Of a DNA stretch of 43,602 nt, positions 16,090 through 24,320 are shown one piece after another. Under the pieces are notes generated by a model that saw nothing but the letters and a program-made list of their open reading frames with translations, was not told where the DNA came from and did no database searches. The stretch covers positions 1 to 43,602 of the forward strand of contig CANQLK010000001.1 in assembly GCA_947624665.1 (NCBI GenBank), in the 5' to 3' direction. The translations under genes were made by a program, and so were the position numbers. Source of the DNA: Candidatus Gastranaerophilales bacterium. GTDB lineage: Bacteria; Cyanobacteriota; Vampirovibrionia; Gastranaerophilales; Gastranaerophilaceae. Within the stretch, counting starts at the first letter, position 1; each line of letters opens with the position of its first letter.

Positions 16090-16275
16090 CTCTTTACCTC
16101 TTTATTTTACAACCATAATACTTTAATACGATTATTGTACAGCGATGAATTAATTTTGTAAAGAAAAAAACTGTTTAATTCCTATAGTCCTTACATATCA
16201 TAGGCTTTAACATTATTTATTCATATAAATATCGCACAAACATTAGCATTTTGCCTGTTCAAACAGTAATTATAA

Positions 16276-17463
16276 TTAATTTTTAAAATTATATATCGGC
16301 TTAATTATCTCATTAACTTGTGCGGTATCAGATATATTTTCAATGATATCCTTAGGATCTTTATATGCACTTGGAGCTTCATCTAAAGTATTTTTATTTA
16401 CACAAGTGGTATATATTCCATGCATAGCCAAGATATAGTCGTTTAAAGAGAGTTGAGCATTTGCTTCGCCTCTTGACATTTTTCTGCCTGCACCGTGCGG
16501 AGCCGTATTGTTCCAATCCGCATTCCCTTTACCTGTCGCCAGTATTACACCATCTCTCATGTTTAAAGGGATTAAAATTTGTTTACCTTTATCGGCAGAT
16601 ATTGCACCTTTTCTTATAATTCCGTCTTTAGAAATATAATTATGAACGCTTTCAAAAGAACTTGCCTCTTTCCAACCCATCCTATACAATATCTCATCTG
16701 CTATCGCCCTGCGGTTTTGCTTTGCATATTCTTGTGTTATACGCATATCCTCAAGATATTTTTCCGCTTCATCGCTGCTTAGATATGACAATTTGGGTAT
16801 AAAATAATGATTTTGATGTCGTGCAACAAATTCGTGGTGTTGTGCTACTTGTTTTCCTAATCCTCTTGAACCCGTATGTATAACAAGATACTTGTTTCCT
16901 TTTTTATCCGTGTCTATTTCTATAAAATGATTTCCACTTCCTACCGTTCCTAAATTGGATAAATGATAATCTGAGTTGATATCGCCGATATCATTGCACA
17001 TTGTTTTCACATTCTTTGCAAGCGAAGCGGGTACTTTTTTTAATGATTGCGGGATTTTCTCTCTTTTAGTTGAAGAATATTTTCTGATTACATTATCTAA
17101 TTTTTTGAAATCAATTTTTTGCCCTTGAGTTTCAAATTTTACGCATAACATTCCGCAGCCGATATCACTGCCTATAAGACCGGGAACAATTTTATCCTGA
17201 TTTACAGGAGAACTGAAACCCACCAATGTACCCTTCCCCGGATGTACATCAGGCATTATTCTAATCGGTTCATCCTCAAATGCGGGATGATTACATAATA
17301 TTTTTATTTGATCGGCCGTTTTATAGTCAATATTTTGCGTATAGACTTTTGCACAGGTCGCACTTCCTTTTATTTCCAAATGAGCTGAATTATTTTGGTT
17401 TTTTCCTTTAAACCTCAACTCTTTATTTTCCGTTTTATATAGGGGGGAAAGAGAATTTATCAT
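16276..17463 (-). CDS. rtcB: RNA-splicing ligase RtcB
   Basis: RtcB joins RNA 2',3'-cyclic phosphate (or 3'-phosphate) ends to 5'-OH ends in a GTP- and Mn-dependent reaction. The metal and active-site motifs are all present: MPDVHPGKG (70-78), GSDIGCGM with Cys103, GSGNHFIEI with His179, IHTGSRGLG (196-204) and APHGAGRKMSR, where His323 would be guanylylated. Length (395 residues) fits the bacterial RtcB1 type. The N-terminus has about 20 extra residues including LRFKGK. No archease or RtcR gene is adjacent. Repeat A copy 2 lies directly upstream of the start. Confidence 0.94.
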   Translation of the reverse strand: MINSLSPLYKTENKELRFKGKNQNNSAHLEIKGSATCAKVYTQNIDYKTADQIKILCNHPAFEDEPIRIMPDVHPGKGTLVGFSSPVNQDKIVPGLIGSDIGCGMLCVKFETQGQKIDFKKLDNVIRKYSSTKREKIPQSLKKVPASLAKNVKTMCNDIGDINSDYHLSNLGTVGSGNHFIEIDTDKKGNKYLVIHTGSRGLGKQVAQHHEFVARHQNHYFIPKLSYLSSDEAEKYLEDMRITQEYAKQNRRAIADEILYRMGWKEASSFESVHNYISKDGIIRKGAISADKGKQILIPLNMRDGVILATGKGNADWNNTAPHGAGRKMSRGEANAQLSLNDYILAMHGIYTTCVNKNTLDEAPSAYKDPKDIIENISDTAQVNEIIKPIYNFKN

Positions 17464-17501
17464 AGTTTTACCTTGGGGGATTATATTTTTAAGTTAATCT
17501 G

Positions 17502-17627
17502 GTGTCGCAACATTACGCTCGGTCTAGTCGCTCCTTCGGCTGCCGCCTTGTACTCGCTTCCGACCTCGCTTACCGGACTTCGTCCGTCCGCAATTTCGCT
17601 GTCTTGAAATTGCTTTACGCTCGGACA
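17502..17627 (-). repeat. Intergenic repeat family A, copy 2 (inverted relative to copy 1)
   Basis: The reverse complement of this block matches copy 1 from GAGCGTAAAGCAATTTC through CCGAAGGAGCGAC, with only small changes (GCGATAAGCC against GCGGCAGCC; GACGAGACC against GACTAGACC). It lacks the internal duplication and passes straight from GACCGAGCGTAA into TGTTGCGACAC. Its other edge is TTGTCCGAGCG, and TTGTCCGAG also occurs at 4567 in copy 1. It fills the space between the rtcB start and the dnaK terminator. No reading frame is credible. Confidence 0.87.
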
Positions 17628-17689
17628 AGTTACGTGTATATAAATTACAAAAATAATATTTTTTGCTTAAATTATTAAATTTTTTAACA

Positions 17690-17722
17690 AAAAAGAGGTC
17701 AATTAATAATTGACCTCTTTTT
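17690..17722 (-). terminator. Rho-independent terminator of dnaK
   Basis: Two perfect 15-bp arms (17690-17704 and 17708-17722) containing AGAGGTCAATT/AATTGACCTCT enclose a 3-base loop. On the minus strand a T-run follows. The stem begins 15 bases after the dnaK stop. Confidence 0.93.
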
Positions 17723-17736
17723 AACTTGATTATAAA

Positions 17737-19581
17737 TTATTCTTTTGTATATTCGGCATCGATTACGTCATCATCGTTTGAATTTGATGAAGCCTGTTCA
17801 CCAGAAGCATTTTCGGAATTTGCACTTTGAGCTGAACCTTCTTGTTGAACCTGAGAATAAGCTGCTTGAGAAATTGCATACATTGTCTGCTGCAAGTCCT
17901 CTGATAATTTCTTAATTTCATCGGAGGATTTATTTTCTTTTAAAGCATTTTCAAGAGATTTTCTCTGTTCTTCAAGTTTTGTTTTATCTGAATCGGAGAT
18001 TTTTCCTTCAAAATCTTTAACGATACGTTCAGCAGAACTTATTAAGCTGTTTGCATTGTTTCTGATTTCAGCTTCTTCTTTATGTTTCTTATCTTCTTCA
18101 GCGTTAGCTTCAGCTTCTTTAACCATTCTGTCAATATCAGCTTCGGATAAGTTTGAAGAATTTGTAATAGTGATTTTTTGTTCTTTATTGGTAGCTTTAT
18201 CTTTAGCTGAAACGTTTACAATACCGTTTGCATCGATATCGAATGTAACTTCAATTTGAGGAATACCTCTCATTGCAGGTGCTATACCTTCCAATCTGAA
18301 CATACCTAAAGATTTATTATCTTTAGCCATAGGTCTTTCACCTTGAAGAACATGTATATCTACGGCTGTTTGGTTGTTTTCTGCGGTAGAGAATACCTGT
18401 GATTTAGAAACAGGTATCGTAGTATTTCTGGGAACCAAAGGTGTTAATACACCGCCTAAAGTTTCGATACCTAAAGTTAAAGGGGTTACATCCAACAGAA
18501 CTATATCTTTAACTTCACCTGCAAGAACACCTGCTTGGATAGCGGCACCGACTGCAACAACTTCATCAGGGTTAACCGATTGGTTGGGGTCTTTACCCGT
18601 ATATTCTTTTACTAAAGCTTGAACGGCAGGAATACGTGTCGAACCGCCTACCAATACTACTTCATTTATTTCGCCTTTTGACAGATTTGCCTGTTGAAGA
18701 GCATCTGCTACAGGTTTTTTACATCTTTCAAGAAGGTCATGGCTTAATTCTTCGAATTTAGCTCTTGTTAAGCTCATATCTAAGTGTTTTGGCCCATTTG
18801 CATCTGCTGTTATAAAAGGTAAGTTTATGGTTGTCTCAACAACTGATGATAATTCGCATTTAGCCTTTTCAGCTGCTTCTTTTAAACGCTGCATAGCTTG
18901 TTTATCATTTCTTAAATCTATGCCTTCTTGTTTTTTGAATTCTTCTACAAGCCAATCCATGATTTTTTGGTCAAAGTCATCACCGCCTAAGTGAGTATCA
19001 CCTGACGTTGAAAGAACTTCATGAACACCGTCGCCTATTTCAAGAACGGACACATCAAAAGTACCGCCGCCTAAGTCGAATACCAATACTTTTTCGCTTT
19101 TTTCTTTTTCAAGACCGTAAGCTAAAGCAGCTGCTGTTGGTTCGTTTACGATACGAAGTACATCTAATCCTGCTATTTTACCTGCATCTTTTGTTGCTTG
19201 TCTTTGAGCATCATTAAAATATGCGGGAACCGTTATTACTGCTGAGGTTACTTTTTCTCCCAAATAATTTGAAGCGTCATCTGCTAATTTTCTTAATATC
19301 ATAGCTGATATTTCTTGCGGGGTATAATCTTTTCCGTCTATATTCTTTTTGTAATCTTCACCCATGTGACGTTTAATTGAAATAACCGTTTTGTCGGGGT
19401 TTAATATTGCCTGACGTTTTGCTAATTGTCCTACAAGTTTTTCACCTGTTTTTGAAAACCCTACTATTGAAGGGGTTGTTCTTGAACCTTCGGCATTAGC
19501 AATAACCGTTGGCTTTCCGCCTTCCATAACTGCTACAACCGAGTTCGTTGTTCCTAAGTCAATACCGATTGTTTTTGCCAT
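17737..19581 (-). CDS. dnaK: Chaperone protein DnaK (Hsp70)
   Basis: The full-length 614-residue Hsp70 folds proteins in an ATP-dependent cycle with DnaJ and GrpE, neither of which is in this window. The nucleotide-binding domain opens with MAKTIGIDLGTTNSVVAVME. It includes VFDLGGGTFDVSVLEIGDG and the VLVGGSTRIPAVQ signature near residue 330. The interdomain linker is VLLDVTPLTLG, followed by the substrate-binding beta domain and a helical lid. The acidic end DDDVIDAEYTKE corresponds to the conserved Hsp70 tail. The start has CGGAG about nine bases upstream. I found no CIRCE operator upstream. Confidence 0.98.
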   Translation of the reverse strand: MAKTIGIDLGTTNSVVAVMEGGKPTVIANAEGSRTTPSIVGFSKTGEKLVGQLAKRQAILNPDKTVISIKRHMGEDYKKNIDGKDYTPQEISAMILRKLADDASNYLGEKVTSAVITVPAYFNDAQRQATKDAGKIAGLDVLRIVNEPTAAALAYGLEKEKSEKVLVFDLGGGTFDVSVLEIGDGVHEVLSTSGDTHLGGDDFDQKIMDWLVEEFKKQEGIDLRNDKQAMQRLKEAAEKAKCELSSVVETTINLPFITADANGPKHLDMSLTRAKFEELSHDLLERCKKPVADALQQANLSKGEINEVVLVGGSTRIPAVQALVKEYTGKDPNQSVNPDEVVAVGAAIQAGVLAGEVKDIVLLDVTPLTLGIETLGGVLTPLVPRNTTIPVSKSQVFSTAENNQTAVDIHVLQGERPMAKDNKSLGMFRLEGIAPAMRGIPQIEVTFDIDANGIVNVSAKDKATNKEQKITITNSSNLSEADIDRMVKEAEANAEEDKKHKEEAEIRNNANSLISSAERIVKDFEGKISDSDKTKLEEQRKSLENALKENKSSDEIKKLSEDLQQTMYAISQAAYSQVQQEGSAQSANSENASGEQASSNSNDDDVIDAEYTKE

Positions 19582-19708
19582 AATCTATATCTCCGTTTCT
19601 TAATTCTATAATTTTAAAGCACACTTTTTTCTGCTTCATATTCTTTTTATATCACCATTTTTTATCATTCATTAAAAAATAAACAAAAAATTAATATTTT
19701 GAATTTGA

Positions 19709-21307
19709 TTAAATTTTTTTGTTGTTTATAAAATCTTCATCGTTCAGCTTGTTGAAATCAATATTATTTAATTCTTCTTCAGTAAATATTCCGCCATTCT
19801 TTTTGAATTCTTGTTCAGCTTCTTCTTCACTAGTAAATATATATTGTGTATTTATTTTTATATTTTTAGAAGTATTGTTTATAAAATCTATATATGGAGA
19901 TGTGGTATATAATATATTTTCTTTTCTTTCATTAACAGCTTCAAAAAATCCCCAGTTGTAGTTGTTTAAAAACAGTTCTCTGCTTAAATATGCAGGTCTT
20001 TTTCTCATACTCGCCAATTTTATTATTTTTTCCGCCTTGTATGTTTGAATTTTTTGCGGGATTACCAAATGTTTCAAATTATAATCGTAATAACCGAAAT
20101 TTCTTTTTATCAATACACAAGCAATTATGATTAATAAAATATTTATATGGATTTCTTTTACTGTTTTATTTCTAATCAACAGATTTAACAGTAAAAAATT
20201 AAAAGCCGATAACAATATATTAAACATAATGTGTAAATCAGGATGTGATATCCAGTATAAAGAAGGATTATAGTCATATTTTTCCAACCCGATAAGCGAT
20301 AAGAAAAATATACATATACCAAAAATAAAACAGAATATTATTTTTATTGTTTGTTTTTCCGCATAAGCTTCTTCTTTTTCTTTACGGCTCAAGTTTTTGA
20401 GTATGATTATACTTTGTATGATTATTAATCCAAGTCCGATAATATGTTTTAGAAAGACATATTTAATATAGTTTAAACCGAATACGGGAATAGATTTTAT
20501 TACGTTAATTATATATTGGGTATTAAAAAAATTATACTCGGAATGTCTTGTAAATGCGCCTTCTTTTAAAAGCAATATAAATCCGATAATCAGTAACAGT
20601 ATATATATCAGAATTTTTATTGCTTGTGATTTTTTTACAGTCTTTAAAGAATGGCTTATTTCATTATTTTCTTTTCGTTTCTCAATAAAAAATATAAAAG
20701 TATATAAAATAAATGCCGTTAAGATTGATATTAATATCATTTCGTTTGAAATACCGCATAGGAATACTAAAACAGCCGTAATAAAGAACGGGATTTTTTC
20801 GGATGAAAATATATCCTTATGCAAAAAATAGACCATGCCTGCCATAATAAAAGGCGGCAGAAGCATTCTAAACAATCCGTCGTAAGTATATAATAATAAA
20901 ATCGGTTGTTCTTGAATAAATGAAAATATTAAAGCAGTCGAAAAAACGTATATAAAAGGATAAAAGATATTTATTTTTCTGTTTAAATATAAAAAATTCG
21001 TCAAGATAACAGAAAAAGCAATAAAAAATCCTGCTTCTATATAGCAAAAATATTCTGATTTAAAGCTGCTCGGATGTATGCCTAAAGAAAAAGGAATTAG
21101 GGAAGTAAATAATTTCCCTAAAAATAGAGGTAAATAGATACTTCTTTGATATGGGAAAAAGAATAAATCTTTAATATTTTTGCATTGCAAAAATATGTCA
21201 TCCGCAAAAACAAAAGAATAACTGAATAAATATTTTAGAATAAAAAATTCCGACAAAATAAAAAATAATATACAAATAACAATTATAGCTTTATTCTTAA
21301 AAATCAT
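19709..21307 (-). CDS. Polytopic membrane protein, possible GT-C-type glycosyltransferase
   Basis: A 532-residue protein with about eleven hydrophobic segments and a soluble C-terminal tail of roughly 110 residues. The first helix is followed by FADDIFLQCKNIKDLFF, an acidic D-D motif at the place where GT-C sugar transferases carry catalytic acidic residues. A long external loop has YQRSIYLPLFLGKL. The general plan is like that of the membrane protein at 2594-4075, though I see no close sequence identity. Function is not established. Base composition is even more AT-rich than its neighbours. Its ribosome-binding site is weak. Confidence 0.68.
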   Translation of the reverse strand: MIFKNKAIIVICILFFILSEFFILKYLFSYSFVFADDIFLQCKNIKDLFFFPYQRSIYLPLFLGKLFTSLIPFSLGIHPSSFKSEYFCYIEAGFFIAFSVILTNFLYLNRKINIFYPFIYVFSTALIFSFIQEQPILLLYTYDGLFRMLLPPFIMAGMVYFLHKDIFSSEKIPFFITAVLVFLCGISNEMILISILTAFILYTFIFFIEKRKENNEISHSLKTVKKSQAIKILIYILLLIIGFILLLKEGAFTRHSEYNFFNTQYIINVIKSIPVFGLNYIKYVFLKHIIGLGLIIIQSIIILKNLSRKEKEEAYAEKQTIKIIFCFIFGICIFFLSLIGLEKYDYNPSLYWISHPDLHIMFNILLSAFNFLLLNLLIRNKTVKEIHINILLIIIACVLIKRNFGYYDYNLKHLVIPQKIQTYKAEKIIKLASMRKRPAYLSRELFLNNYNWGFFEAVNERKENILYTTSPYIDFINNTSKNIKINTQYIFTSEEEAEQEFKKNGGIFTEEELNNIDFNKLNDEDFINNKKI

Positions 21308-21376
21308 GGTTTTTGTTTCTATAAAGACAGGCAGTAATTTTTATTATAGCATAAATTTTGCTGTATAATTAGAAGT

Positions 21377-22057
21377 ATGAAATTAATGGAAAAGTTAAAA
21401 AAAGAAGTAATAATATCTGTGCAGGCAATGCCTGACGAACCTTTATATGATGAAGTTGCATTAACTGCGATGATGAAATCGGTAATAAACGGAGGTGCAA
21501 AAGGTTTAAGGCTTGCAGGTGCAAGAGATGTAAGAAATGCTAAAAAACTCTTTGATGTACCCGTAATCGGGCTCACAAAACCTGATAAACTGCCTGATAA
21601 TTGGAAAGATATTGTCTATATAACTCCGACTCTCAAAGAGGTTAAGGAATTAATATCGGCAGGTGCGGATATTATAGCGACAGATGCAACACAACGCCCA
21701 AGACCAAAAGAAAGCTTAGCGGAAATTCTTAATTATATTAAATCGGCAGGAAAATTAGCCATGGCGGATATATCAACCTTTGAAGAAGGTATAAAAGCTC
21801 GTGAACTCGGTTTTGATATAATTTCCACAACTCTGTCGGGGTATACTCAATATTCCGTCTTAGAAGATGATAAACCTGATTTTAAGCTTCTTGAAAAGCT
21901 TACAACAAGACTCGACTGCCCCGTTATACTCGAAGGCAGAATTTGGTTTCCTGAAGAAGTAAATAGAGCATTTGATTTAGGAGCTTATTCCGTTGTAATA
22001 GGTTCTGCGGTTACAAGACCTCAATTAATAACAAAAAGATTTTGTATAAGGAATTAA
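21377..22057 (+). CDS. nanE: N-acetylmannosamine-6-phosphate 2-epimerase
   Basis: This 226-residue TIM-barrel enzyme converts ManNAc-6-P to GlcNAc-6-P in sialic acid and ManNAc breakdown. The family pattern is clear: VIISVQAMPDEPLYD near the start, GGAKGLRLAGARDVRNAKKL (37-56), VIGLTKPD, TPTLKEVKELISAGADIIA, DATQRPRP, MADISTFEEGIKARELGFD, TTLSGYT and VILEGRIWFPEEVNRAFDLG (parts quoted). Only two bases separate its stop from the ROK kinase ATG, so the two are one translational unit that supplies consecutive steps. Confidence 0.95.
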   Translation: MKLMEKLKKEVIISVQAMPDEPLYDEVALTAMMKSVINGGAKGLRLAGARDVRNAKKLFDVPVIGLTKPDKLPDNWKDIVYITPTLKEVKELISAGADIIATDATQRPRPKESLAEILNYIKSAGKLAMADISTFEEGIKARELGFDIISTTLSGYTQYSVLEDDKPDFKLLEKLTTRLDCPVILEGRIWFPEEVNRAFDLGAYSVVIGSAVTRPQLITKRFCIRN

Positions 22058-22059
22058 AA

Positions 22060-22974
22060 ATGAAAAAAGCACTTGCTATAGATGTAGGCGGTACTAAGCT
22101 TGTATATGCCGTTATAAATGAAAAAGGCGAATTTTTAAGTGAAGTTAAAAAAACTTTTACTCCCCAAAAAATTGATGAACTTGAAAAAGTATTTAAGCAA
22201 ATAATAAAAGAAAATGAAAACGAAGTTGATATAATAGCATTTGCAACGGCAGGCGCCATAAATCTAGAGAATACAAAAGTTGAATCTTCCACGCCTAACA
22301 TGCCCGATGGCTATAACAGTCTTGATTTTTCGAGGTTAAGCAAAAAACCCGTATATGTAGAAAACGATGCGAATGCGGCAGCCTGGGCGGAATATAAAAT
22401 CGGAGCCGCAGCAGGTTGTGAAAATAATATAACAATTACGCTTGGTACAGGAATAGGCGGCGGATTTATTGTTGAGGGCAGACTGCTTAGAGGAAAATCA
22501 GGCAGAGGCGGTGAAGTCGGCAGTATGAAAATAAACGGCAGAGACAGAATATGCACCTGTCATAGAAAAAACTGCTTTGAAAGCTATGCCTCAGGTGTCG
22601 GACTTAAAAAAACAGCGCAGGAACTTGCCGAAAATGATTTATCTTTTAAAAACAGCTTATTTTGTTCCAAATCGCCACAAGACGTAACCACTTACGACAT
22701 TATAAACGGATTAAAACAAAACGATGAATATTGCATTAAAGTTTTTAACATTTGGAAAAATGATTTAATTACGGGGTTAATAAATATTACAAATATCTTT
22801 GATACCGAAACGATTGTTATATCAGGCGGAATGGGTGAATTTATAAATACGGAAGAAATTCAAAATGCAGTAAATGCAGAAATTGTCGTATCTCCCGTTA
22901 AAATTAAGCAGGCAAAGGCAGGCAATTATTCGGGCATGATAGGAGCTGCGCTTTTAGCATGCACTAAATATTAA
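22060..22974 (+). CDS. nanK: ROK-family sugar kinase, probably N-acetylmannosamine kinase
   Basis: ATG 22060 with AAGGAA upstream gives 304 residues; an earlier TTG would start inside nanE. ROK motifs are complete: AIDVGGTKLVYAVI (phosphate loop 1), VYVENDANAAAWAEY, ITLGTGIGGGFIVEG, and a zinc motif CTCHRKNCFESYASG preceded by the usual GEVGS histidine-free loop. The kinase would phosphorylate ManNAc to ManNAc-6-P, the substrate of NanE. A glucokinase or N-acetylglucosamine kinase activity is possible in this family. The tight pairing with nanE is the main argument for NanK. Confidence 0.85.
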   Translation: MKKALAIDVGGTKLVYAVINEKGEFLSEVKKTFTPQKIDELEKVFKQIIKENENEVDIIAFATAGAINLENTKVESSTPNMPDGYNSLDFSRLSKKPVYVENDANAAAWAEYKIGAAAGCENNITITLGTGIGGGFIVEGRLLRGKSGRGGEVGSMKINGRDRICTCHRKNCFESYASGVGLKKTAQELAENDLSFKNSLFCSKSPQDVTTYDIINGLKQNDEYCIKVFNIWKNDLITGLINITNIFDTETIVISGGMGEFINTEEIQNAVNAEIVVSPVKIKQAKAGNYSGMIGAALLACTKY

Positions 22975-23010
22975 TTTACGATATAATATTATTAAATAAT
23001 TGAGGTTATT

Positions 23011-23415
23011 ATGAAGATATTAGTAAGTATATTGTGTTGGTTGACGGGATTGTATTGTATATATTTCCCTTTGACATATTTCGGAAAAGATGCGGATAAA
23101 AAGACGGTAAAAATAAGTCATATTCTTGTTGCAGACAAGGAAGAATCACTGAAAATAAAAAAATCAATTGAAGAAGAAGGTAAATCATTTGAAAAAGCTG
23201 CACAAGAGAAGTCAATTTGGCCTTCTACCAAAAATAAAGGAAACATAGGATATTTTTCAAGAGAGGTTTTAAATGCAAATATTCCCGAAATAGTGGATTA
23301 TTCGTTCAAAGCTCCCAAATTTAAAATATCCGAACCGATTCATTCAGATTTAGGCTGGCACTTGGTTAAGATCTATGATATAAAATATTACTCCGATAAA
23401 GAAAATTTTAAGTAA
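23011..23415 (+). CDS. Parvulin-type (PpiC) peptidyl-prolyl isomerase, membrane-anchored
   Basis: A short protein of 134 residues with an N-terminal hydrophobic segment (about 2-22) and a single rotamase domain. KISHILVADKEESLKIKKSI matches the parvulin start 'ashILV...A'. GNIGYFSREVLNANIPEIVDYSF and PIHSDLGWHLVKIYDI match the core and the 'GyHiikv' end. It probably catalyses proline isomerisation on the outer side of the membrane. GAGG lies 7 bases before ATG. It is downstream of nanK but on its own functional theme. Confidence 0.88.
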   Translation: MKILVSILCWLTGLYCIYFPLTYFGKDADKKTVKISHILVADKEESLKIKKSIEEEGKSFEKAAQEKSIWPSTKNKGNIGYFSREVLNANIPEIVDYSFKAPKFKISEPIHSDLGWHLVKIYDIKYYSDKENFK

Positions 23416-23481
23416 ACAATTATAATTGAATAATTTTTATGTTTTGTATATAATCCGACTGTTAAAGCAAAGAGGTGAAAT

Positions 23482-24180
23482 ATGACAAGAAATCAGCTCC
23501 CTGAGGGTGTAGGAAAAAAGATAGTTGAAGCATTAAAAAGACAAGCAGAAGCAGACATTACACCTGTTGATACTTCAGAAAATAAATTTGATACAAATAT
23601 TCCTTTAACCGATATAAAAGATTTACCTGAAATTAATACCGATAATGTTGAAGTAATTTCCGATACAAACGATAATATAATTATTGAAGAAGAATCTTCT
23701 AATATTGAATTAAACGAACAGGTACAAAATAAAGAACCCGTGATAGATAAGAAGGAACAATCGGTAATGGAAAATCCTGTATTTAATACTTTTACACAAC
23801 CTAAAACTTCATCGTATATAAATCAACCGATAAAGTCAAATGAAGAAACTTATACAAATGCACCGATAAGTATACCTGCAAATGTAGCAATTTTGAAAAA
23901 CCTGATATCATCTTTACCTGTCGGAGTTACAAAGCAAACAGGCGCCCAAATTATAAGACAAACATTAGAAGCTATGGGATTACCTATGAACAGCGTTTTA
24001 AAAGAAGCTCAAGATATTCAGGAACAATTAAACAGTTCTACAAGAGAGTGCATGCTCAAAATTCAAGAATATAAAACCAAAATTTTACAGCTTGAACAAT
24101 CCGTTCAGGAATATCAAAAGAATATTACTCAAATAAATGATTTAGTAAGCTTATTCTTGTTAACCGACAGAAAACAGTAA
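23482..24180 (+). CDS. Conserved-looking protein with disordered N-half and C-terminal coiled coil
   Basis: A 232-residue protein with a good AGAGGTG binding site. Residues ~1-130 are acidic, rich in Asn, Asp, Glu and Thr, and probably disordered. From ~133 an ordered segment begins with VAILKNLISSLPVGVTKQTG and AQIIRQTLEAMGLPMNSVLK. A heptad-like helix follows (about 170-225) containing LQLEQSVQEY-type repeats. A floppy acidic arm attached to a helical module is common in cell-envelope or cell-division scaffolds, but I recognise no family. It is followed by a strong terminator. Confidence 0.6.
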   Translation: MTRNQLPEGVGKKIVEALKRQAEADITPVDTSENKFDTNIPLTDIKDLPEINTDNVEVISDTNDNIIIEEESSNIELNEQVQNKEPVIDKKEQSVMENPVFNTFTQPKTSSYINQPIKSNEETYTNAPISIPANVAILKNLISSLPVGVTKQTGAQIIRQTLEAMGLPMNSVLKEAQDIQEQLNSSTRECMLKIQEYKTKILQLEQSVQEYQKNITQINDLVSLFLLTDRKQ

Positions 24181-24218
24181 AACTACTGCTGATTGTTTGA
24201 GTATATACAGATTAGATT

Positions 24219-24257
24219 GAAATGCCGATTGTTCATATCGGCATTTCTTTTTCTTTT
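24219..24257 (+). terminator. Rho-independent terminator
   Basis: GAAATGCCGAT (24219-24229) and ATCGGCATTTC (24237-24247) form a perfect 11-bp stem with a 7-base loop. A T-rich run (TTTTTCTTTT) follows. It ends transcription from the coiled-coil gene before the convergent recF. Confidence 0.92.
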
Positions 24258-24320
24258 ATCCGTATCGGACAATGTACAATGTTGCAGATAAAAAATCTGA
24301 TATTAAAATCAATAATTAAT

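Noticed and set aside
19582..19708. CIRCE heat-shock operator upstream of dnaK
   Set aside because: I looked for TTAGCACTC-N9-GAGTGCTAA and found no acceptable match.
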